From NCBI GenBank assembly GCA_003439945.1, contig QVRM01002755.1:445001-509000 (forward strand): 64,000 nucleotides of DNA, in the 5' to 3' direction. Shown here piece by piece: positions 56,691 to 64,000 of the stretch (position 1 is the stretch's first letter; each line of letters opens with the position of its first letter). Source of the stretch: Dermanyssus gallinae (taxonomy: Eukaryota > Arthropoda > Arachnida > Mesostigmata > Dermanyssidae). Position numbers and translations under genes: made by a program. The notes beneath the pieces were generated by a model. The model had not been told where the DNA came from, searched no databases, and worked only from the letters and a program-made list of their open reading frames with translations.

Positions 56691-57269
56691 TGGAACTGAC
56701 GAGGCCGTTCCCCACGCTCCCCCACCTCCTCACCTAGGCCCTGGGCACTGCTGCTGTGCTCCTCACAAGCGAGGCCTGGCAGACACTCACTGGATGGATC
56801 TGCGGGATCGGCTGGCCAGGACCGCCACCTGGTCGTGGGCATTCTGGGCCTGGACGCTATCGTTGACGAGATGTTTTCGCCTGTACCGTAATTGGCCGCC
56901 TCATCGACCTCTCCGCCACCACCGCAACGGGAACACCTGTCCGATACGTTGGTCACTGGCAAACTCGATAGCCGAGTCAAACTTTTGCCATCTAAATTGT
57001 TAAGAAAGCAAAACTCAAGAGAACCTGAAACATAAACGACCCTCAAAAAGAGACCTCAAGAACATCTGAAGTGTAAACGAGATGCAACCAGAATGAATTG
57101 CTATTTTTCATCCATAGTAATTTCTATAGTTAATTGAGCAAAGGCTTTATAGCTTGGCCTAAGTTAAAAGGAGCAACTGTGCTAGCTCCAGCCAAGGCAA
57201 AGTGCCGGCTCAGCTTATCTGAGACTATTTCGGGTTCCTCTAAAAGCGGGCGAGTTTCACTACGAAGTT
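56691..57269. other. Unassigned DNA
   Basis: GC-rich at first, possibly continued R1-like endonuclease too degraded to read; AT-richer after 57000. Confidence 0.35.
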
Positions 57270-57625
57270 TAGCAAATGCTCATCGTAAAGAGTATTATTC
57301 CTCTGAGAACGCGGAATGCTCTGATATACGGGTCGTCCGGATTAGTCCGGCACTTAATATCCATTAAGTCCGAGTTGTCGAAAATGGTTAAGTCAATCAC
57401 GGACGCGTTACAGCCATTATTGGCGTTCTTGTCGATTGCTAGTGTTCTCAGGCAATCATAATGACGGGTGATCACAACAGTTGCAGAATGCTGACAAAAG
57501 CCACACGGTTCACTTTGTCGGATCCTTAAGAAGGTGTCGGCCCAAGGTTCACGTGTAGGCAGAACCCTGCGACTACACCAACCCCCCTGGAGCCAAACAA
57601 GGTAACGTGTCACCAATGCGGTCAA
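57270..57625 (-). pseudogene. Possible endonuclease fragment
   Basis: A 118-codon minus-strand frame contains NGCNASVIDLTIFDNSDL, resembling the 'SxIDLTxxxxxL' strand of LINE AP endonucleases. No GDFN or SDH motif accompanies it, and the rest of the frame is unrecognised. Treat as tentative. Confidence 0.25.
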
Positions 57626-57639
57626 ACCTTTGCTAGGCG

Positions 57640-57755
57640 TTACCTTGTCTTAATTGGAAACCATGCAAACCAATTTAAGAGTGGCCGGTCTGGGTCTCGA
57701 ACCCAATCCTCCCGAATGCAAGGCAAAGGCTTTGCCACTAAGCCATCTTGCTCGA
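57640..57755 (-). mobile_element. tRNA-derived SINE, copy 3 (3' truncated)
   Basis: Minus strand from 57755: CGAGCAAGATGGCTTAGTGG, GGGTTCGAGACCCAGACCGG, CTCTTAAATTGGTTTGC, then AAGACAAGGTAACG, where similarity to the other copies ends. The A and B boxes are both intact. Confidence 0.9.
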
Positions 57756-57769
57756 TGACATGTCACAGT

Positions 57770-59170
57770 CAGACATGGGGGCGGGGCACCATACCCTTCT
57801 ATAACGGGGCCATAAACGAATCCAGTCTCGACCACACGGAGCATGTCCAGGCCTCCATAAAAAATAGGAAGCTGGTTCGCATCCTGCCCAAGGTGGTCAG
57901 GAAGTTAGTGGCTGACGTCTTGTTAGAGGCGTGCTTAAAGGTTGCCCTGAGCAATGATGACGCCACCTGACTTGGACTTTTCTGCTGCGCCGCAGTCGTG
58001 CTAAGGTTACCAATAAGCTGCAGAAATACACGCTCTCGAGCGGTGATCAAATCAGGACTTGGTGGAGTTCTGACGCGGTGCTCGGTTTACTGATCTGGTT
58101 CTCCTGCTTACTGCGGGGAAGTCGGGTAGTAATGCTAAGCGAAATCAATCGATCACGCGGGCCGTGTTGGACAAGCTATCGGACGGGGACGTGTCACGGG
58201 CCGCCCTCCTTCTTCTGTATGATGATGTTATGATTGAAGACCCAGCCACCGCAGCGTCGTTACGGGAAAAACATTCTCGGGCGCAACCGGACTTGTGTTG
58301 ACCGTCTCCTTCCCCTTCACAACTGTTGCCTTCTTCTACCTCGGTCGAGGATGCTCGCTATGCGGTTGGATCATTTTCAAAGAGCTCAAACGCCATATTT
58401 AATCAGACCTCGACTTCTGCAGGACCTTCTCTCACCGACGATGCTAAAATAATGATTCACGCTACCAGGCTTTTATTGACTCTTGGCTCGATTCATCCGT
58501 GCTAGGTTAACTTGATTTTAAGAACACGTTTAGCACCGTCAAGAGGGATCACTTGCTGAGAGTAGTTAGAGATGAGGCCCCTGCCATTTATCGCCAAATG
58601 AAATTGCCCTACGGTGATCCATCGCACTTGGTCTTGCCCTCGGCGCTGCTCACTTCGGCTGTAGGGTTTCAACAGGGAGATCCCCTCGCTTTCCCTTTTG
58701 CTTTGTCTTGCCGTCAAAAGACATGGTTAACTCATTCAAGAGTCCGCTCAGTCTTTGGTATTTGGATGACGGGGTCATTAGAGGCAACATTAGTACAGTC
58801 TGTGAGAACATGCGGTGGAGCTGAGCCCAATCAAGTGAAAGATCCATATCATCGGCTCAGACACAGCTGGAGTCTCCGCTATGCAGAATCTACTTCCGGA
58901 TTGCCGCGTAACTGGCGACGACCTGGATCTTCTTGGCGTACCCCTGTTGTCTCGCCATCTTGGACCGACAATCGAACGCGGGAGGGAAAAACTCGAAATT
59001 GGTTTTAATCGCCTTCCACAGCTTCCAACTACCTGTTCAGGAGAATCAACAGTTCAGGCTTCTCGGCCCAGTTGGAGGAAATTAACTTGAAGCTGGGCCT
59101 CGCGTTAGAATCTATACTCAACCTGCGGTTGCAAGACGATTCCCTAGTTCAGGCCTTCTTACTGGTAGTC
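57770..59170 (+). pseudogene. Family E reverse transcriptase (YLDD type)
   Basis: Degraded RT read in several frames: NRKLVRILPKVVRKLVADVL, KLSDGDVSRAALLLLYDDV, DPATAASLREKHS, RPRLLQDLLSP, then LDFKNTFSTVKRDHLLRVV (motif A with Asp kept), FQQGDPLAF (motif B), YLDD at 58759-58770 (motif C) and VTGDDLDLLGVPLLSRHLG. About seven frame changes and several stops. It should be followed by the nuclease-like region seen at 7.9-8.6 kb, but after 59170 (LQDDSLVQAFLLV) no further match is seen. The YLDD core and the ordered motifs identify the family; its formal clade name is not clear to me. Confidence 0.7.
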
Positions 59171-59637
59171 TGAAATGGACTGTGCCAGCCTGAAGCAGTT
59201 TCTCTGTCAGTCGCAGCACACATTGAAGAAAGAAGCTAACACCAGTCCTGTTGCGGACTCTACGCAGTAGTTTATCCCGTATAAGTTAAGGGTCTCCACA
59301 TATATTTTGGTCTATCCATATCTGATGATAACTAAAATGACCGAAGTAAGACCTCTACTACAAGCTGTGCCACAGGAATAAGCTCCATAAATTCTTGCGA
59401 TGAGCGTCGCGTCGCATTCTGCGGCCTTATTCGCACCAAGAATCATCATGAGACAGGTCGGTAATATTTTTCAGATGCATAGTACAACTTATTTTATTTA
59501 TGTTCAGCATTAACGAAAACGAATGCTGTTTTTGAGGCATAATTAACTCGTGTGATGTAAGTAATTGCAACAATATGGAAAGCTGATATAATCATAGGAA
59601 ATCACTAAGTGAGATTTATTAGACATTAGACATCCTT
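59171..59637. other. Unassigned spacer
   Basis: No gene recognised. Confidence 0.4.
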
Positions 59638-60110
59638 GTGCAGCTTTTTGAGACACAATTCTCGCGTCGTCTTGGGTTGCTCTTTAGACAGTCGGACGTT
59701 CTTTTGAGAACGATTGTTGCTCCGGGCAGATTTCAGGGTCGAAGGCCCCCGAACTTCAGGGTCGAAGGCCACCTCAATGATCAGAAACTCATGACTCCAG
59801 CGCAAATCTTGGACGCCGTGGAGCACACTTTCAGTGAGGACCGCGGTATTTTTTTTAACAAGCCAGGTGAGGCACCGGGTACGGACGGAAGTACATCAGT
59901 GCGATATCCATGGCGTGAGAATGCACCGTGCTCTGTACCAGTTGTAGGAACCGGCATTTTATCAGCTTTTTTCGTCTCTCAATTTTTCACGCTCAAAGGG
60001 GACACGACGCCGAATAAGAGGGGAATTATAGGGATTTAGCCGTTTGCCTGCAGTTTACAGCCAGATGCTTGCACTCTATGCATCTTAAACCACGCTAAAG
60101 CAACCACAGG
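59638..60110 (+). pseudogene. LINE reverse transcriptase N-terminal fragment
   Basis: A 133-codon frame contains KLMTPAQILDAVEHTFSED and GEAPGTDGSTS (RT domain 0-1, 'KAPGxDGI'), then FTLKGDTTPNKRG; a frameshift gives NYRDLAVC (the 'NYRPIS' motif). A duplicated TTCAGGGTCGAAGGCC at about 59734 and 59757 lies near the start. The catalytic part of the RT is missing. Confidence 0.5.
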
Positions 60111-60135
60111 TGCTTGCGTAACCACGTTGTGCAAC

Positions 60136-60363
60136 CTAAACCCGAGGAATTTCTTGGCCGGCGGAATCGTTGAACTTTAAGAGCACTCTACCAATAGGAA
60201 GCGATGTACGTACAGCACCATCGCGTCTCATAATAGTTTTCCTTTTAGCAGAAATACCACATATATGCTTTGGAGAAGCCAGGATACCCGTGTCGTAAGA
60301 AACCTTTATCGATCCCACCGATTCATTCAAGTCTTGGCGTTTTGTCGTAATGAGTAAACCCAA
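60136..60363 (-). pseudogene. Possible LINE ORF1 fragment
   Basis: A 75-codon minus-strand frame reads TIMRRDGAVRTSLPIGRVLL then KFN, similar in pattern to the 'RxxxRxDGxxxPTxxVLLKF' stretch before the zinc knuckles of Jockey-type ORF1 proteins. No knuckles follow. Short and tentative. Confidence 0.3.
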
Positions 60364-61619
60364 ATGTTGTCTCAGGCTTGAATTCTGGATATAACCGATT
60401 TTTTTAGTTCAGAGTGGTCGCAGCTTGTTAAATGGCTTACTGGCGGGGAGTTCTTCTTTCTTTATTATATTCTCGACTACACTCGCGATAACAGCACGCA
60501 CGAGATCCTTTGGATGGCGTAGTGCATTAAAACGTATAGTACTAATTTGCTCATTTAACTTCACTAGTTACTTGGCTGTATTTGACTGCACACCATATTA
60601 CCAATAATCACCTTCCAACCATTCATAATTAAATGTACCCACATCGTGGCTTTCCTCTTCGTCTCTACAACGCAATTACCTATTCACTACTTTCTTATGC
60701 GAAGAACGTCTATGATATGTAAGCGTATGTCACAAGCATCGGTTGTACACCACCACTGAATTGATTGTGATCTCCAGAACAACAAGCGCCGTTACATTAA
60801 TTACTAGGCAAAGCCTTTTTCACTAATGACGAACCACTGCATACATTGTCTAATTGTTCACCTAATATAGCCGCCTTTAAAACACCTGATACTGCCATCA
60901 AAGCGGATTCGGTACAAACGACGTCAAAGTTTTCACCCGACCTGGGCACCCTGGAGACCTCAACAGTTATACGAGCCGCCCTAGTTAACTTGTCGTACGT
61001 CATATCTGGCATTTAGTTTACCATGCAACGTAGCTTCGCCTCTAGTCTCCACGAAGCTTTTGCCATTCACCATTTGCTCACGCAAAGAAAGTTGATGACA
61101 TGTAAGCGTATGTCACATATGCAGCGCGTGCACATCACAGCTGCTGAACAAACATATACGTCGTTGTTGGACCCGGTGCCGCACAGACAAAATGATTTCG
61201 GTACCACAGTGCATACTGTGTCTGAGTTTTACGGTAATACGGTCAAGGATTGTAGCGCAGCTCGACTCATTCAACCTCACTGCCTCAACAAGAACACGTC
61301 ACTAAAGGCTTTATGGTCAATATTTGGTGTTATCTAGCTATATTACAAAGATGAACACTATGTCACTATGATACGTTGCCCAGCGCACAGACAACCGGTC
61401 GCAACCCTCTGAGAAAACCGCAAATAAAACTACTAATAGCATTAAAATACTGCAAATAAACATTAGCAGAGCCACCTCCTAGAGTACAAAGAGAAACAGG
61501 CAGAGCCCTGCATAAAGCAAGTAAGCATATTAAAAGAGACCACTAGAATTTATTGTGCGAGAAGGTCAAAGAAAAGTCTTAGGAGAAAGGGTACGAAATC
61601 GAGTGTAACGGAATGCGCC
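60364..61619. other. Unassigned DNA with degenerate duplication
   Basis: Segments at about 60654-60763 and 61037-61147 share ATGTAAGCGTATGTCACA and weaker similarity on both sides. Open frames on both strands (60797-61012 minus, 61023-61337 plus) have no recognised domain. Confidence 0.4.
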
Positions 61620-62140
61620 CCGCACAGCCGCCTCTTCCAGTAGAAGTAGCCCAACGGACTACTACTGTAGCAGGTTTCTGCGGCAAGAAAAAGCCAATGC
61701 GGAGTTCCCTGCCCTTGTCATTTTCTCTACACATACTACCTATCAGGGTGGACGGAGCAGCATATTTTTAATTTTTGAGTAAAACACTATCAAGAGCGTT
61801 GCAAGGCGTTCCAGAAGGTGTTTGCGGGACGAGGTGGTTCCAGCGTGACGAAGCGCTACCGCTGGTCAACCGTAATCGCCCGATTTAACCAGCATCGATT
61901 TTTTTCTTAGAGATCACCTTAACGCTCTCATCTACGAGATTCCAGTCGAGTCATGTGAAGAGCTAGTCGCGAGGATAACCTACGTTGCCGAGCCCGTTCG
62001 AGCAATGCCTGCCATATTCCAAGACGTCCAAGGAAATCTCTGCAGGCGCTACCGAATCTGTCCAATGGCTCGCGGAGACACTTTCGAGCAGCTCCTGTAC
62101 CGTAATAATTATGTGTGTGTGCTTCTAGAACTATGAAGAT
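61620..62140 (+). pseudogene. Tc1/mariner-superfamily (DDE) transposase relic
   Basis: The plus strand gives LPIRVDGAAYF, LQGVPEGVCGTRWFQRDEAL (the 'WFQxDGAPxH' block, catalytic Asp kept as QRDEA), then after a deletion DLTSIDFFLRDHLNALIYE ('SPDLTPLDFFLWGHLK') and PVESCEELVARITYVAEPV with AIFQDVQGNLCRR. This is the C-terminal catalytic half of a DDE transposase distinct from the mariners above. Stops and deletions make it dead. Confidence 0.7.
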
Positions 62141-62461
62141 TGATTCATATGATGGAGTAGGTCATTTGTGCATGCACTTGATCACGACATACCCACCGAA
62201 AAGCCTTAGTTACTCCGTAGTCACAAATCGAATCGCCATAGACTTGGTACGAAAATAATCGGCAATGCGTAGCGTGTTTATCATGAGCTGTTTTTATTTT
62301 GAGTCATAGGATTATGTTTTTTTAGTACTGAACGTAAAAAGTAGTAATGGAACCTCAATTTATGTGGATTTTCTTCTAAACGACGACGTCGAGTCGTATG
62401 TTCTTGGGTCGTATGTTCTTGGAGAAGCAGACGGTGTGTTAGTTTCTTTATAAGAAGGACG

Positions 62462-62605
62462 GTGTGTTTCGCAATTGCACGATTTGCGCACCTATATCGG
62501 GCAACAACGCCAGTATCACAAACGTTAGAGTTAATTTAAGATTTCTCCGAGGCCATCATCTATTGAAAAAAATATTTATTTTAACAAGCCTTACTATTAT
62601 CTATA
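62462..62605 (-). repeat. Repeat R3, copy 2
   Basis: Matches 23520-23670 in the same orientation. No transposase is attached here, so it is a solitary piece. Confidence 0.55.
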
Positions 62606-62661
62606 TAGACTTCACGTTTTTTTTGTGAAAGCCTATATATAAAAAGACTAGAAATAAACCA

Positions 62662-62685
62662 TATATATATATATATATATATATA
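62662..62685. repeat. (TA)n microsatellite
   Basis: About twelve TA units. Confidence 0.95.
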
Positions 62686-62831
62686 TCGAAACACAGAACC
62701 ACTCAGGATACTTCAAATATGTCAACGCAATTTCGCCAGCTTACAAGACACCAGCAAACAGCCCTACTACGGCCGACAGTTCACGGGGCTCATCGCAAGC
62801 TCATACATGCACTTATATATATATATATATC

Positions 62832-63024
62832 CCGAGCCGAGTAAGATGGCTTAGTGGCAAAGCCTTTGCCTGGCATTCGGGAGGACTGAGCTCGAGACCC
62901 AGACCGGCCACTCTTAAATTGGTTTGCATAGTCTCCAATTTAGACAAGGTAAATGCCGGAGTGGATTAAAATTAGCCATAACATGAAAAATAGTACACAG
63001 GCCTTACGAAAAATCTTGAAAAAA

Positions 63025-63027
<3 letters not shown>
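62832..63027 (+). mobile_element. tRNA-derived SINE, copy 4
   Basis: Plus strand: GAGTAAGATGGCTTAGTGGC with the A box at 62847-62857, a B box altered to GAGCTCGAGACC (about 62888-62899), CCGGCCACTCTTAAATTGG, GGTAAATGCCGGAGTGG and an A-rich end (GGCCTTACGAAAAATCTTG, then A8) running into (TA)n. It lies between two TA tracts, so any TSD is masked. Confidence 0.9.

Positions 63028-63064
<37 letters not shown>
63028..63064. repeat. (TA)n after the SINE tail
   Basis: About 18 TA units directly after the A-rich SINE end. Confidence 0.95.
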
Positions 63065-63065
<1 letters not shown>

Positions 63066-63246
63066 GCGGATATACCTCACCGCCAGATAAGCAATGTTTA
63101 ATGATAGTAAAAGCCACTTTGAAATGTAAAAGAACACAATAATAGTGAGATAAAGGAATACGTGCCTAAACGTAAACGTGCACGCTCTTCTCTTGCCTGA
63201 GATGGTGCATATTTATCTTGACTAAAAAAGATTTCGAAAACTCGGT

Positions 63247-63248
63247 GC

Positions 63249-63272
<24 letters not shown>
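63247..63272. repeat. (TA)n microsatellite
   Basis: About 13 TA units. Confidence 0.95.
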
Positions 63273-63279
<7 letters not shown>

Positions 63280-64000
63280 GGAATGACTTCAGGGCTTTGG
63301 AAAAGAGAAGACGAGTAGAAACACCTATGCTAAGCATGATAAGCCTGCATCAATATCTACGGCCATTCGCGCTGAGCGCGCTCCGTTTCTCTCTAGACAC
63401 GAACAGTTTATCTAAGCGAAACATTTGGCTCGCCAGGAGGCGAACGCAATTTCCCGACGCCACTCGTAGCAAGCGTTTTTTGCTACACTTTTCCCCTTGC
63501 AAGCGTTTTCAAAACAAATTGCGAAACCTACCGGTAAGCGGGTTTAGTGTGCAAACAGTTCAGGGTAAATATAGGTGCATATGTTCAAATCATAGAAGAT
63601 AGAAAGTGCGCACGCACAAAGGGAAAAAGCGCAACCTGCGCGTTTCTGGGTGCCATCCCAGCATAGTACAGCGTGAACATGACATCGCCTGGCATATTTA
63701 CGATTACTGCGGTATAAACCTAATTAGACTACTTCTTGAAAATAGCATACCAAGTGACCACAAAATAGCCAAATACGTCGAAGAGCCTGCCGAGACAGAG
63801 ATATTCAATGTCTCCCGTACTGTTTGCACTAAATATGTTCTCATAATATCTCTCAGATAAACGTCCAAATAAAGGGATTACTCCGACAACGTATACGCAT
63901 CGCCGGAAAAATATTAATAATATCTTACAGCATAGAAAACCCGCCACGAAAGCAAATCCCAGGATCGTGGGACTTGCATTTTGCAACAGCTTATCTTTAC
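63273..64000. other. Unassigned DNA
   Basis: Open frames of 80 to 101 codons on both strands have no recognised domain. Nothing else is visible to the end of the window. Confidence 0.35.

Noticed and set aside
57640..57755. A functional tRNA gene
   Set aside because: A and B boxes are present, but the sequence is repeated four times with a shared non-tRNA body and shows no mature tRNA fold; it is a SINE.

Overview
This window reads as nuclear DNA of an animal, most likely an arthropod and plausibly a chelicerate such as a tick. The organism is my inference from the mix of non-LTR retrotransposon families, mariner elements and a tRNA-derived SINE; no host marker gene confirms it. I found no bacterial-style operon, CRISPR array, rRNA gene, free-standing tRNA gene or recognisable host protein gene. 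The window is a graveyard of transposable elements (TEs) set in AT-rich DNA full of (TA)n and (ATT)n microsatellites.

Layout. 0-4.2 kb is mostly unassigned. A reverse transcriptase (RT) fragment lies at 4.26-4.64 kb. LINE-C, a 5'-truncated non-LTR element with an intact 644-codon RT frame, lies at 5.1-7.25 kb on the minus strand. The 3' end of a second RT family ('family E') is at 7.9-8.6 kb. A degraded ORF1-like gene (CxC/CxxC cysteines, coiled coil, SGNH-hydrolase-like domain) is at 11.9-14.1 kb. LINE-A, a coding-complete but frameshifted element with a 13-bp target-site duplication (TSD), fills 14.28-18.15 kb. A CR1/Jockey-like endonuclease and RT relic is at 21.2-22.1 kb.

The best structure is at 23.5-27.3 kb. 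An old minus-strand mariner relic was split by LINE-B (10-bp TSD), and LINE-B was then hit in its 3' untranslated region by an intact mariner (TA duplication, 32-bp terminal inverted repeats, 353-aa DD34D transposase). Further along: a minus-strand LINE relic (27.9-29.4 kb), an R1-like 3' end with 48 As abutting a mariner N-terminus (30.0-30.65 kb), three large trinucleotide arrays (33.5-34.8 kb), a foldback element (35.3-35.8 kb), a perfect 31-bp hairpin (36.1 kb), another RT relic (36.4-37.6 kb), and R1-like LINE-D with a 15-bp TSD (38.5-39.8 kb) plus a second 3' copy (42.1-42.6 kb). From 44 to 62 kb there are Tc1/mariner-superfamily relics, RT relics, R1-like ORF1/endonuclease, the RT part of family E and three copies of the SINE; a fourth copy is at 22.8 kb.

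These genes do not form a pathway. Each belongs to a selfish element: endonuclease plus RT copy RNA back into DNA, transposases cut and paste, and the SINE probably borrows LINE machinery. By open frames, the inner mariner, LINE-B (one stop codon) and LINE-C are young; most others are old. I found no convincing new biological system. The most informative material is the nesting, the target-site duplications, the 5' snap-back palindrome of LINE-B and domain-level differences between related LINE copies.
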